Of a stretch of 64,000 nt of DNA, positions 17,414 to 26,040 are shown piece after piece. The DNA is taken from contig NZ_BBYM01000011.1 in NCBI RefSeq assembly GCF_001570405.1, positions 62,001-126,000 on the forward strand. Reading direction: 5' to 3'. Both the position numbers and the translations under genes were made by a program. Under the pieces are notes generated by a model that worked only from the letters and a program-made list of their open reading frames with translations, did not search any database and was not told where the DNA came from. Positions within the stretch are counted from its first letter, which is position 1. The number at the start of each line of letters is the position of its first letter. This DNA comes from Microtetraspora niveoalba. Lineage in GTDB: Bacteria > Actinomycetota > Actinomycetes > Streptosporangiales > Streptosporangiaceae.

Positions 17414-17834
17414 AGCGATACGGTAGCGCGACCTTAGTCCCGTTTGCGCTGCGTACGCTGTGTAACCAAATTGATTCCTTGACCCCAGAACTCGGGCGTC
17501 AAACATCACGCTCCGTTATGGTTGCCACGTCAAAAGGTGAGGCGGCGGCAAACCCGGAGGGCGACGCGAGCCGCGTCTGCTAGGGAGTGACTGACGAAAG
17601 CCGCCCGTCGCGAGCGCGAGTCGCCATCCGGACCGCGCGCGGCGGTGCATGATCCGTCGGACACGACCCGGTCGGCAGGCGCGACGGACGCCCTGCGGAC
17701 GGCGCCACGGGGACCGGCACCGTCCGCGTCGTCGCCCCACCCGCACGGGGGGTTTTCGATGGGCAACAAGCAGGTGACGGCGCGGGAGCGGCGCCGCACA
17801 CGGTCCTGGGCGTGGCCGGGGGCCGCGCCCGGCC
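17414..17834. other. Gene-poor divergent promoter region
   Basis: The 421-bp gap between divergent marR and the next membrane-protein gene. The marR-proximal 100 bp is relatively AT-rich. A perfect short hairpin GACGCG-AGC-CGCGTC is at 17563-17577 in a purine-rich leader-like stretch. I compared 17520-17640 with the conserved cores of cobalamin, ydaO and glycine riboswitches from memory and found no convincing match. Confidence 0.5.
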
Positions 17835-17842
17835 GTGGATAG
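17759..17842 (+). CDS. Possible 27-codon leader ORF overlapping the membrane-protein start
   Basis: ATG preceded by a run of six G 6 nt upstream; encodes MGNKQVTARERRRTRSWAWP and seven more residues, strongly basic. Its TAG overlaps the GTG of the next gene by 8 nt, an arrangement typical of translational coupling, and that gene has no good ribosome site of its own. Whether the peptide is made is not known. Confidence 0.35.
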   Translation: MGNKQVTARERRRTRSWAWPGAAPGRG

Positions 17843-19253
17843 CCGCAGAGGCGTTTCACGCGAGGAACTCAAGCAGGGCGCGGTCGTTCTTCTGGCCGTG
17901 CTGCTCGTGCTCGGGCTCGTCAGTGCGTGGAGCGTCCTGATTCCGGGCGTCATGAACTGGGACAACATGGTGGTCGCGGTCATCGGATCGCTCCGGCTGA
18001 CCGGTCCGGTCGCCGCGGCCTTCGCCGCCTGGGTGGCGGCGCGCAGGCGCCGCGCCGGCCGGCTCCGCGCCCTCACGACATGGCAGGCGCTGCGGCCGCC
18101 CCTCGCGATCCTCATGGTCGTCGTGGGCTCCTTCGCCGCCACCATGACCGTGCTCACCGTGCGCGCCCTGCTCACCGGCGAGGACAACGGCCCGCTTCCT
18201 GGCGGCGTCGCCCTCGGCGCCGCCGGACTCTCCCTCTACGTGGTCGCGGGCTGGGTCGTCGGCTGGCTGGCCCCGGTCGCCGTCGCGCCGCTGGTCGCCG
18301 GGTTCGGCACGTACGCGCTGTTCACGTGGGTCGCCGGCGGCGCGCCATGGGCGGACCGGCTCGCGCCCGCCGTGCGGGAGCCGTACGACGCCCTGCGGAT
18401 GTTGCCCGCGGCGGCGCTCACCGACCAGGCGCTGTGGCTGGTCGGCATCACCGCCGCGATCCTGCTGGGCTGGGCGGCGTTCATCACGCGGCAGGCGCTC
18501 GCGCTGGCCGCCGCCATGGTCGCGCTGCTCGCCGCGGGCACGGGGGTCGCCCGGCTGCTGAGCGAGCCGCAGGAGGTCGCGGCGAGCGAGAACCTCGCCT
18601 ACACCTGCCAGGAGTGGCCGATCGTCGTGTGCGTACACCCCGGGATGCGCGGCGGGCTCGGCGAGCTGGGCGGCACGTTCACCACGATCGCGGCGCGCCT
18701 GGCCGGCACCCCCGCGGCGTTCAACCGGGTCGAGCAGCGGTCGCGCTCCGAAACCGACAAGACCGGCAAGGGCGTCGTGCCCATCTATGTGGACGATCTC
18801 GACCCCGGGTACGCGGACCGGGCGGCGTCCGAGTTCGTCGAGGGGCTCGCCCGGCCGTGCCCCGGATCCCCGGCCGACGGATACCGCGCGATCGTGGTGG
18901 CCTGGCTGCGCGACGAGCCGCTGCCCTCGGGCCCGCTGCCGGAGCACCGGCGCGCCGCCACCTGGTTCGCCCACCTGACCGAGACGCAGCGCCGCGACTG
19001 GCTGCGGATGTTCTACACGGACTTCGCCACCTGCCGGCTGCAGAGCGGGTTCTTCGGCGGGGAGGTCATCGGTCGGAACGCCGGCGGGGGCGCCGGCGGG
19101 GAGGTCGGCAGGGAGGCGCCCGCCGCCCCGCGATACCCGGTGAATCCGCCGTTCGAGCACGAGACGCCCGCGCCGCCGGCCGTGCGGTCCCCGAGCGCGT
19201 CGGCCGGGCAGATCCCCGGCGAGACCGCCGGGCGGACTCCCGGCGTCCACTGA
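17835..19253 (+). CDS. Polytopic membrane protein with C-terminal soluble domain
   Basis: A 472-residue protein without a firm family assignment. The first 240 residues contain six to seven hydrophobic helices; residues about 250-420 form a soluble domain with four cysteines (YTCQEW, VVCVHPG, ARPCPG, ATCRL) and the block CQEWPIVVCVHPGM, reminiscent of a domain found next to ABC-2 permeases in actinobacteria. The last 60 residues are Gly/Pro-rich and disordered. No ATPase gene is adjacent. The GTG start has no clear ribosome site and overlaps a short upstream ORF. It is followed by a DUF4230 gene after 63 bp on the same strand. Confidence 0.72.
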   Translation: MDSRRGVSREELKQGAVVLLAVLLVLGLVSAWSVLIPGVMNWDNMVVAVIGSLRLTGPVAAAFAAWVAARRRRAGRLRALTTWQALRPPLAILMVVVGSFAATMTVLTVRALLTGEDNGPLPGGVALGAAGLSLYVVAGWVVGWLAPVAVAPLVAGFGTYALFTWVAGGAPWADRLAPAVREPYDALRMLPAAALTDQALWLVGITAAILLGWAAFITRQALALAAAMVALLAAGTGVARLLSEPQEVAASENLAYTCQEWPIVVCVHPGMRGGLGELGGTFTTIAARLAGTPAAFNRVEQRSRSETDKTGKGVVPIYVDDLDPGYADRAASEFVEGLARPCPGSPADGYRAIVVAWLRDEPLPSGPLPEHRRAATWFAHLTETQRRDWLRMFYTDFATCRLQSGFFGGEVIGRNAGGGAGGEVGREAPAAPRYPVNPPFEHETPAPPAVRSPSASAGQIPGETAGRTPGVH

Positions 19254-19316
19254 ACCGGCGGATCACCATATGTCACGCGAAGGTGAGATCAAGCCGATCA
19301 CGGGAAGATTCCTTCC

Positions 19317-20006
19317 GTGAACCGCCAGACTCGAGCCCCCCACGGGTCGCCGCCCGCAGACCCCCCGAGCCGGCGCTCCCGGCGCGCCTGGCGGTGGCTG
19401 GCCGGGCTTCTCTTCCTCGCGCTGATCCTCGTCGTCGGCGCGCGGCTCACCCTCTCCTGGCTCGACCCGTTCGGCGAGCGCACGGTGGACCGCAGCGGTC
19501 CCGTGCTGCTGCGGTCGATCCACAACCTGAGCCGTTTCGAGGCCGCCACCGGCAACTTCCAGGTGGTCGTGGACCTGGAGAAGGACGCGGCCTTCCTGCC
19601 GGACGCCATCAAGGGCACCAGGACCCTGTTCGTGGGCGCGGGGAACGTCGACGCCTACGTCGACTTCGGCTCGCTCGGCAAGGACGCGATCACCGTCTCC
19701 CCCGACCGCACGGCCGTCACCGTACGGCTCCCGCACGCCCAGTTGGAGAAGCCCAACCTGGACAACGCCCGGTCGTACGTGTTCGCGCAGCAGCGCGGCC
19801 TGCTCGACCGGGTGTCGGACTTCCTCTCGGCGTCCCCGCAGAACCAGCAGGAGCTGTACGTGCTGGCCGAGAAGAAGATCGCCGAAGCGGCGGCGTCCAG
19901 CGACCTGCGCGCGCGGGCCGACCAGAACACCCGGTCGATGCTGGAGGGGATGCTGACGACGCTCGGCTTCACCCAGGTCGTGGTCCAGTACTCGTCGGAG
20001 CCCTGA
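19317..20006 (+). CDS. DUF4230 family membrane-anchored protein
   Basis: A 229-residue protein with a short basic, proline-rich cytoplasmic tail, one transmembrane helix (WLAGLLFLALILVVGARL, about residues 28-47) and an extracytoplasmic DUF4230 domain. Family blocks are GPVLLRSIHNLSRFEAATG, FQVVVDLEKDA, FLPDAIKGTRTLFVGAG and YVDFGSLG. The family is widespread in Gram-positive bacteria; function is unknown. GTG start with GGGAAG about 10 nt upstream. It converges with meaB, with only 10 bp between the stops. Confidence 0.85.
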   Translation: MNRQTRAPHGSPPADPPSRRSRRAWRWLAGLLFLALILVVGARLTLSWLDPFGERTVDRSGPVLLRSIHNLSRFEAATGNFQVVVDLEKDAAFLPDAIKGTRTLFVGAGNVDAYVDFGSLGKDAITVSPDRTAVTVRLPHAQLEKPNLDNARSYVFAQQRGLLDRVSDFLSASPQNQQELYVLAEKKIAEAAASSDLRARADQNTRSMLEGMLTTLGFTQVVVQYSSEP

Positions 20007-20016
20007 GCGCCGCGGG

Positions 20017-21003
20017 TCAGCCCAGCGTGGCGAGCAGCTCGTCGGCGGCGGTGTAGGGGTCGGTCTCGGCCGCCAGCAGGCGTTCCGCGAGGAAGTCGAG
20101 CCGCCGCTCGCGCCCCTCGGGGGCGAACCGCGCACGCAGCCGCGCCAGCGCGATGGTCTCGATCTCGTCCCGGGCGCGGGCCAGCCTGCGACGGCGCAGC
20201 TCGCCCGACTCGTCCAGGTACGCGGTGTGCTTGTCGAGCGCGGCGAGCAGGTCGTCGGCCCCCTCGCCCCGCGACGCGACCGTGGAGACGATCGGCGGCC
20301 GCCAGGGCCCTCTGAGCGGCGCGACCGTGTTCCGCAGCTCGCGGACCAGCGCCTGGGCGCCGTCGTGGTCGGCCTTGTTGACGACGAACACGTCCGCGAC
20401 CTCGAGAATGCCGGCCTTGGCCGCCTGGATGCCGTCGCCCATGCGCGGCGCGAGCAGGACCACGGTGGTGTCGGCCAGCCGCGCCACGTCGACCTCGGCC
20501 TGGCCGACGCCGACGGTCTCGACCAGGATCACGTCGCACCCGGCCGCGTCCAGCACGCGGAGGGCCTGCGGGGTGGCCCAGGCGAGCCCGCCGAGGTGGC
20601 CACGGCTCGCCATGCTCCGGATGAAGACGTCGGGGTCGGTCGCGTGCTCCTGCATCCGCACCCGGTCGCCGAGCAGCGCGCCTCCGGTGAACGGGCTGGA
20701 CGGGTCCACGGCCAGGACGCCCACCCGCCTGCCCCTCTTGCGGAACGCGCGTATGAGCATGCCGGTCGAGGTCGACTTGCCCACACCCGGGGAGCCGGTC
20801 AGCCCGATCACGCGCGCGCCGTACGGCCCGCGGCCGCCCCCGGACGCCCCCGGACCGGTCGCGGTGGCGAACGCCGCCATCGCCTCACGCAGCCGCTCGT
20901 CGCCGCCCGGCACCGCGGCCGCGTTCTCGACCAGGGTGATCAGCCGGGCGACGGCGCGCGGCCGGCCCCGCCTCGCGTCCGCCACGAGCGTCCCGACGTC
21001 CAT
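20017..21003 (-). CDS. meaB: Methylmalonyl-CoA mutase-associated GTPase MeaB
   Basis: A 328-residue G3E-family P-loop GTPase that loads adenosylcobalamin into B12-dependent acyl-CoA mutases and protects them from inactivation. Seen: N-terminal helices, P-loop GSPGVGKST (about residue 70), switch region VDPSSPFTGGALLGDRVRM, DVILVETVGVGQAE (G3), NKAD (G4), and the C-terminal dimerisation arm. The ATG at 21003 has GGAGGT 5 nt upstream; a GTG two codons earlier lies inside the ribosome site. The only mutase in the window is IcmA, so it may serve IcmA, a methylmalonyl-CoA mutase elsewhere, or both. Confidence 0.95.
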   Translation of the reverse strand: MDVGTLVADARRGRPRAVARLITLVENAAAVPGGDERLREAMAAFATATGPGASGGGRGPYGARVIGLTGSPGVGKSTSTGMLIRAFRKRGRRVGVLAVDPSSPFTGGALLGDRVRMQEHATDPDVFIRSMASRGHLGGLAWATPQALRVLDAAGCDVILVETVGVGQAEVDVARLADTTVVLLAPRMGDGIQAAKAGILEVADVFVVNKADHDGAQALVRELRNTVAPLRGPWRPPIVSTVASRGEGADDLLAALDKHTAYLDESGELRRRRLARARDEIETIALARLRARFAPEGRERRLDFLAERLLAAETDPYTAADELLATLG

Positions 21004-21092
21004 GGCCACCTCCGCTTCGCTCGCCGCCCGCGGTCCAGCCTAGACACGCGATCTCCGGCCGTCCCGCGGCGCGTACGGCGTGGCCCGGCGGG

Positions 21093-22286
21093 TCAGCCGC
21101 GCGAGGGGACGCGGATGATCAGGGCGTCGCCCTGGCCGCCGCCGCCGCACAGACCGGCCGCGCCCACTCCGCCGCCGCGCCGCCTCAGCTCGTGGGCCAG
21201 GGTCAGCACGATGCGCGCGCCGGACGCGCCGATCGGGTGGCCGAGCGCGATGCCGCCGCCGTTGACGTTGACCTTGTCGAGCGGGACGCCGAGCTCCTTG
21301 ACCGACTGGAGCACCACCTGGGCGAACGCCTCGTTGATCTCCACGAGGTCGAGGTCGCCGGCGGTCAGGCCGTCCTTGCCCAGCGCGTGCGCGATGGCGT
21401 TGGCGGGCTGGGACTGGAGCGAGTTGTCCGGACCCGCGACGTTCCCGTGGGCGCCGATCTCGGCCAGCCACTCCAGGCCGAGCTCCTCGGCCTTCGCCCG
21501 GGACATGACGACGACCGCGACGGCCCCGTCGGAGATCTGGGAGGCCGAAGCCGCGGTGATGGTGCCGTCCTTGGTGAAGGCGGGACGCAGCCCGGCGAGC
21601 GTCTCGGCCGTGGTGTCGCCGCGGATGCCCTCGTCGGCCGAGAACACGATGGGCTCGCCGCCCTTTCGGCCGGGGAGGGTCACCGGCACGATCTCGTCGT
21701 CGAAGACGCCCGTCTTGGTGGCCTTCGCCGCGAGCTGGTGGGAGCGGGCGGAGAACTCGTCCTGCTCCTCGCGGGTGATGCCGAACCGGGCGTTGTGCCG
21801 CTCGGTGGACTCTCCCATGGCGAGCTGGTCGAAGGCGTCGGTGAGCCCGTCGAAGGCCATGGAGTCGAGGACGCCGGCGGAGCCGTACTTGACGCCCTTG
21901 CGCAGGCCGGGCAGCAGGTGCGGCGCGTTGGTCATGGACTCCATGCCGCCGGCGACGACGATGTCGAACTCGCCGGCCCGGATGAGCTGGTCGGCCAGCG
22001 CGATGGCGTCGAGCCCGGAGAGGCACACCTTGTTGATGGTCAGCGACGGCACGCTCATGGGGACGCCCGCCTTGACGGCGGCCTGCCGGGACGGGAGCTG
22101 GCCCGCGCCCGCCTGGAGCACCTGCCCCATGATCACGTACTGCACGTCTGAGGGGGCGACGCCGGCGCGCTCCAGCGCGGCCTTGATGGCGATGCCGCCG
22201 AGGTCGACGGCGGACAGGCCGGCGAGGGAGCCGAGCAACCGCCCGATGGGCGTACGAGCTCCTGCGACGATCACAGAACCGGACAT
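21093..22286 (-). CDS. Acetyl-CoA C-acetyltransferase (thiolase)
   Basis: A 397-residue biosynthetic-type thiolase that condenses or cleaves acetoacetyl-CoA. Active-site elements: nucleophile Cys88 in [10 protein letters not shown], the His of GHPIGASG near residue 350, and the second Cys in LCGGGGQGD near the C-terminus. [15 protein letters not shown] is the standard family start; GGAGG lies 11-12 nt before it, and upstream in-frame ATGs at 22304 and 22301 lack a ribosome site. It is followed by meaB on the same strand (89 bp) and is divergent from the epimerase gene, an arrangement conserved in Streptomyces and consistent with a short-chain acyl-CoA cluster. Confidence 0.95.
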   Translation of the reverse strand: MSGSVIVAGARTPIGRLLGSLAGLSAVDLGGIAIKAALERAGVAPSDVQYVIMGQVLQAGAGQLPSRQAAVKAGVPMSVPSLTINKVCLSGLDAIALADQLIRAGEFDIVVAGGMESMTNAPHLLPGLRKGVKYGSAGVLDSMAFDGLTDAFDQLAMGESTERHNARFGITREEQDEFSARSHQLAAKATKTGVFDDEIVPVTLPGRKGGEPIVFSADEGIRGDTTAETLAGLRPAFTKDGTITAASASQISDGAVAVVVMSRAKAEELGLEWLAEIGAHGNVAGPDNSLQSQPANAIAHALGKDGLTAGDLDLVEINEAFAQVVLQSVKELGVPLDKVNVNGGGIALGHPIGASGARIVLTLAHELRRRGGGVGAAGLCGGGGQGDALIIRVPSRG

Positions 22287-22370
22287 TGGAGGGGCCTCCA
22301 TCACGGGATCGGGGCGACGATGTCACGATACCCAGGAGTGTCCGGGCGATCGCCATGGTGGTCGCCCACA

Positions 22371-22401
22371 TGTTCCGGGCCCGGCGCTCGGGCCTGGAAC
22401 A
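22371..22401. promoter_or_regulatory. Long inverted repeat between thiolase and epimerase genes
   Basis: Arms TGTTCCGGGCCCG and CGGGCCTGGAACA differ at one position and enclose a 5-nt loop. It lies in the divergent promoter region, 46 bp before the epimerase start, so it is more likely an operator or leader hairpin than a terminator. Confidence 0.45.
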
Positions 22402-22446
22402 CTGGCGGGAGCGCGTATGCGCGGACTGACGCGGACGGAGTGAGAA

Positions 22447-22869
22447 ATGCTGCTCAGGATCGATCACGTGGGCATCGCCTGCCACAATCTCGAAGAGAAG
22501 ATCGAATTCTACGAGTCGACGTTCGGGCTCACGGTCGTGAGCCGGGAGGTGAACGAGGAGCAGGGCGTCAGGGAGGCGATGCTGCACGTCGCCGAAGGCC
22601 CGAGCGGGGCGTCGTACGTGCAGCTTCTGGAGCCGCTCCACCCGGACACCGCCGTCGGGAAGTTCCTGGCGAAGCGCGGCGAGGGCGTGCACCACATTGG
22701 CTATGGAGTGGCGGACGTCACGAAGGCTCTGCAGGATATCGCCGCAAAGGGCATAAAACTGATCGACGAGCGTCCCAGGCACGGTTCAATGGGCGCGTCA
22801 ATCGCGTTTCTCCACCCGAAAGACGTGGGAGGAGTCCTGACTGAGCTGGTCGAGACAGCGCGCGATTGA
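22447..22869 (+). CDS. mce: Methylmalonyl-CoA epimerase
   Basis: A 140-residue vicinal-oxygen-chelate protein that interconverts the R and S forms of methylmalonyl-CoA between propionyl-CoA carboxylase and the mutase. Two beta-alpha-beta modules are visible; metal ligands are His7 (IDHVGIA), Gln59 (YVQLLEP), His82/83 (GVHHIGY) and Glu134 (LTELVE). GGAGTGA precedes the ATG. Its position opposite thiolase and meaB places it in a propionate/branched-chain acyl-CoA cluster, although no methylmalonyl-CoA mutase is in the window. Confidence 0.96.
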   Translation: MLLRIDHVGIACHNLEEKIEFYESTFGLTVVSREVNEEQGVREAMLHVAEGPSGASYVQLLEPLHPDTAVGKFLAKRGEGVHHIGYGVADVTKALQDIAAKGIKLIDERPRHGSMGASIAFLHPKDVGGVLTELVETARD

Positions 22870-23058
22870 CCCCTCTGAACGCAAGAAAGGTTCATACGTA
22901 ACAAGTCGCGCATAAAGTCGGAGGGGGCCGCCAACGTGGCAGTACCGGAGTACGCTGGCGTATCACCGGACGTGGACCCGTGATGGACTCCCCGCCTCGG
23001 CTGTCCGAACCCCCCGTCCGGCCCGTGTAGCCGTCTCGACAACCCAGGATCGAGCCTC

Positions 23059-24351
23059 ATGCAGTCCGACATCGACGCCCAACTCAACAATTTCTTTGAA
23101 GACGCCCCTTCTCGGGAATTCGACGTGGTGCTCCGCGGCTATGACCGGCACCAGGTCCACGACCACTTGAAGACGCTCGACACCGAACTGCGTCAGGCGC
23201 GTGAACAGCTGAGCGCGCTGCAGCGAGAGCTTTCCGACTCCCAGCGTCAGTTGCAGGAGCAGGAGCGTCCGACCTATTCGGGGCTCGGCGCCCGCATTGA
23301 GCAGTTGCTTCGTCTTGCGGAGGAGCAGGCCACCGAGCTCGTCCAGGCCGCCAGGTCCGAGGCCAACGAGATCAAGGCGCAGGCCAAGGTCGACGCCGCC
23401 GACATGCGGGCCGCCGCCGAGAACGAGGCCGCCGAGAAGCGCGCCCTCGCCACCCGCGAGGCCGAGGACATGCGCAGCACGGCCGAGCGGGACGCCGAAG
23501 AGATCCGCTCGACCGCCAAGCGGGAGGCCGACGAGCTGACCTCGACCACCGAGCGCGAGGTCGCGAAGGTCCGCGCGACCGCCGACCACGAGGTGGCGGA
23601 GAAGCGGGCGGACGCCGAGCGGGAGATCGCCAAGCTGCGCACCACCACCGAGCGCGAGGTGGCCCAGCTCCGGGCCTCCACCAAGCGCGAGCGTGACGAG
23701 GTGCTCACCACCGCCAAGCGCCAGGCGGACGAGATGCGCGCCCAGGCGCAGCGCGTGCTTGAGGAGTCCGAGGCCAAGCGGGCGCAGGACGAGGCGGAGT
23801 TCGAGATCCAGCTCGCGTCCCGCCGCGAGGAGGCCGAGCGGCAGGAGGCCGAGCGCCACGCCACCGCCCAGGCCAACACGCAGAAGCTCGTCGCCGAGGC
23901 GGAGCAGCGCGCCGCCACGGCCGAGCAGCGGGCCAGCAAGGCGACCCAGCAGGCCGAGCAGACGCGGCGCGAGGCCGACACCCACGCCAAGCAGTTGCTC
24001 GCCAACGCCAGGAAGAACGCCGACCAGCTCGTGGCCGAGGCCAAGGCCAGCGCCGAGTCGATCGTGACCGACGCCAAGAACGAGGCCGAGCGCACCCGCA
24101 CCGCGATGCAGCGCCAGGTCGACGAGCTGACCCGTCAGCGTGACAGCATCACCAGTCACCTCGCCCAGCTCCGCCAGCTTCTCGGCGGCGCCCCGCTGCC
24201 CGGCATGGACCCCGAGCCCGCGCCCGTCGCGGCCTCCCCGGCCAAGCCCGCGCTGTCCGCCGCGCCGAGCGTCGAGAAGCCGGTCTCGGTCTCCAAGCCG
24301 GTCGAGACCAACAGCAAGGCCGACGACGACGCCGAGTGGTGGCAGGAGTAA
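23059..24351 (+). CDS. DivIVA-domain coiled-coil polarity protein (Scy/FilP-like)
   Basis: A 430-residue cytoskeletal-type protein. Residues about 10-60 (FFEDAPSREFDVVLRGYDRHQV) are a DivIVA-like N-terminal domain; residues 90-355 are an almost unbroken coiled coil rich in Glu, Ala, Arg and Thr with many near-repeats of an 11-14 residue unit (EREVAKVRATADHEV type); the tail is Pro/Ala-rich and acidic, ending DAEWWQE. In Streptomyces the gene at this place after mce is scy, followed by filP; here there is a single shorter gene, between FilP and Scy in size. Expected role: organising cell poles and branching in hyphae. The ATG is at the conserved family start (MQSDIDAQL). Confidence 0.85.
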   Translation: MQSDIDAQLNNFFEDAPSREFDVVLRGYDRHQVHDHLKTLDTELRQAREQLSALQRELSDSQRQLQEQERPTYSGLGARIEQLLRLAEEQATELVQAARSEANEIKAQAKVDAADMRAAAENEAAEKRALATREAEDMRSTAERDAEEIRSTAKREADELTSTTEREVAKVRATADHEVAEKRADAEREIAKLRTTTEREVAQLRASTKRERDEVLTTAKRQADEMRAQAQRVLEESEAKRAQDEAEFEIQLASRREEAERQEAERHATAQANTQKLVAEAEQRAATAEQRASKATQQAEQTRREADTHAKQLLANARKNADQLVAEAKASAESIVTDAKNEAERTRTAMQRQVDELTRQRDSITSHLAQLRQLLGGAPLPGMDPEPAPVAASPAKPALSAAPSVEKPVSVSKPVETNSKADDDAEWWQE

Positions 24352-24400
24352 CGGCCGGCGCTTTCGGGGAACGGGCGACGGCTAGGACGACACACTGAAC

Positions 24401-24437
24401 GGGCCCGGCGGATCATCTCCGCCGGGCCCTGTTTATT
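24401..24437 (+). terminator. Intrinsic terminator of the coiled-coil protein gene
   Basis: A perfect 11-bp stem, GGGCCCGGCGG and CCGCCGGGCCC, with loop ATCATCT and tail TGTTTATT, 49 bp after the stop codon. One of the few T-rich tails in this window. Confidence 0.92.
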
Positions 24438-24619
24438 GGCGCTCGCTTCGCTCGCGCGGGCTCGGGGCGCCTTCAGGCGATGTCTTCCCTCGTCACTCGG
24501 AGTCGCTCGTCCCTCGCTCCCCACTCGCTTCTCAGTCCAGACACCGCCGCACCCCTCGCGGGATGGGTTGGCCACCGTAGTGATCGATGGCGCTCGCGCG
24601 GGCTCGGGGCGGCTTCTCA
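24432..24619 (-). repeat. Dispersed intergenic repeat, copy A
   Basis: Read on the minus strand this copy starts at the TGA stop of the LuxR-like gene and runs to the terminator of the coiled-coil gene. It has short direct repeats at both ends (CGCCCCGAGCCCGCGCGAGC at each end), a purine-rich middle with iterated GAGCGA/GCGAG words, and near-inverted 8-bp arms CGGTGTCT and AGACATCG. It is the reverse-complement homologue of the element at 47173-47435. The copies agree over nearly their whole length by eye. Not an insertion sequence: there is no transposase. Confidence 0.85.
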
Positions 24620-25567
24620 GATCCAGCCGCGCCGGGCGGCCTGCACCCCGGCCTGGAAGCGGCCGGTGGCGCCCAGTCGGCCGAGCAGCGAGGCGATGCG
24701 GCGGCGCAGCGTCCGCTCGGAGATGCCGAGATGCCGCAGTATCGCCTCGTCCTTCATCCCCACCGCGAGCAGCTCGAGGATCTGCCGGTCCACCGCGTCC
24801 AGAGCCGGTACGGACGGCGTCCCCGCCAAGGGGGCGGCCTCGCGCCACAGCGTCTCGAACAGGGCGACGAGAGCGTCCGTGAGCGCGCTGTGCCGTACGA
24901 CGACGGAGGTGAAGTGGGCGCCCTCCTCGTTACCGGTCAGCGGCAGCAGGGCGGTCGTGCCGTCGACCAGAACCAGCTTGATCGGCAGGTTGGCGTGCAC
25001 CCGCGACTGCTCGCCCAGGCTCATCATCTGCCGGATCTCGTCGAGCTTGGCGGGCAGGTCGAGCACGGCGGAGGAGTAGATCGCCCGGCAGCGCACCCCG
25101 CGCGCCAGAGCCGACTCCTCGGCGCTGATCGACGTCCCGGAGGCGGCGTACGGCGGGGCGTCCAGCGCGAGCACCTCCTTGGACGCGCCGGCCAGCAGCT
25201 CCCCGACACGCCTGCCCGCGGCGGCCGAGCCCTCGACGACCTCGATCACCCGTTCCGGGTCGGCGCGCAGCAGCCCCTCCTGGAAGTCGGCCGCCAGCTC
25301 GTCGGCCTCCAGGCTCAGCCGGTCGAGCTCGGCCCTGCGGCGGCGGATCGCCCCGCCGAGGCCGATCCTGGGGTCGGCCGCCCGCAGGCCGCGCGCGCCG
25401 GCCGATTCCAGCAGGCCGAGCTCCATGAGCCGGTCCACCGACGCGCGGACGGCGTCGGGCGACGCCTCAAGCCGCCGCGCGCACTCCTCCACCGAGCAGC
25501 GGGGGTCGCGGAGCAGCAGACGATAGATCCGTTCTTCGAGGACGTCCAGGCCGATGGCGTCCCACAC
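24617..25567 (-). CDS. Helix-turn-helix regulator with TrmB-like N-terminus and LuxR-type C-terminus
   Basis: A 316-residue transcription factor. The N-terminus (LDVLEERIYRLLLRDPRCSV.. to about residue 65) is a winged helix like that of TrmB; the middle (to about 245) is a ligand- or phospholipase-D-like domain often found in this group; the C-terminal LuxR helix-turn-helix is LDAVDRQILELLAVG and ISERTLRRRIASLLGRLG. Such proteins are numerous in Streptosporangiales and usually control nearby secondary metabolism or unknown genes. GTG at 25567 is chosen because GGAGGT lies 4 nt before it; an ATG four codons earlier contains that site. Its stop codon is part of the repeat copy A. The target genes are not evident. 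Confidence 0.85.
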   Translation of the reverse strand: MWDAIGLDVLEERIYRLLLRDPRCSVEECARRLEASPDAVRASVDRLMELGLLESAGARGLRAADPRIGLGGAIRRRRAELDRLSLEADELAADFQEGLLRADPERVIEVVEGSAAAGRRVGELLAGASKEVLALDAPPYAASGTSISAEESALARGVRCRAIYSSAVLDLPAKLDEIRQMMSLGEQSRVHANLPIKLVLVDGTTALLPLTGNEEGAHFTSVVVRHSALTDALVALFETLWREAAPLAGTPSVPALDAVDRQILELLAVGMKDEAILRHLGISERTLRRRIASLLGRLGATGRFQAGVQAARRGWI

Positions 25568-26040
25568 GAGTACCTCCATGGCATGTTCCGGTCAATGGCC
25601 GGATAAGGCCACATTTTTGTACCACAATCGAGGTGTCGCACCGCATAGGTGACGACATGGAGCGGACATGGAGCTCGGCTCCGTGCGCTCCGGAGGGAGG
25701 AAAGCAGAGGGAGGGGACGCAGGCCTGGACGGTGACCCCGTCTGCCGCGTCCGCCCCTCGCTCAACGGCGTCCCCCGCTTCCGGACTCGCCGCCGTCGGG
25801 CGCCCCCGCTCAACGACCTTGGGTCCCGCCTCCCCCTCGACCGGATTGCGGGCCGACCGAAACGTTCTCGCGGCTCCAGCGCTTCTCCCGGCCAGGCTGA
25901 CTCCCACGTCGGCCTCCGCTCTCCCCGCCCGGCGTCGCGGCGATCCGCGGCCTCCTCCGGCAGGGCCGAGACGCCTGGAACGGAGGCGACGGCACGCCCG
26001 CGGAGCGTGCTTCACACCAGGCCCTTCGCCATGCCCGGGT
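25568..26040. other. Gene-poor stretch with a candidate operator
   Basis: No convincing gene. Near the regulator start there is an inverted repeat TGGCC-GGATAA-GGCCA (25596-25611) inside an AT-richer segment that includes ATTTTTGTACC, likely the regulator promoter. The remaining 400 bases contain only frames without recognisable protein character. Confidence 0.5.

Noticed and set aside
17520-17640. Riboswitch (cobalamin, ydaO/c-di-AMP or glycine type)
   Set aside because: Purine-rich leader-like sequence, but none of the conserved cores I know could be found; only one short hairpin is clear.
24432-24619. Insertion sequence or its remnant
   Set aside because: No transposase frame, no terminal inverted repeats of IS type; the ends carry direct repeats and the arrangement recurs at 47.2 kb in the same gene context.
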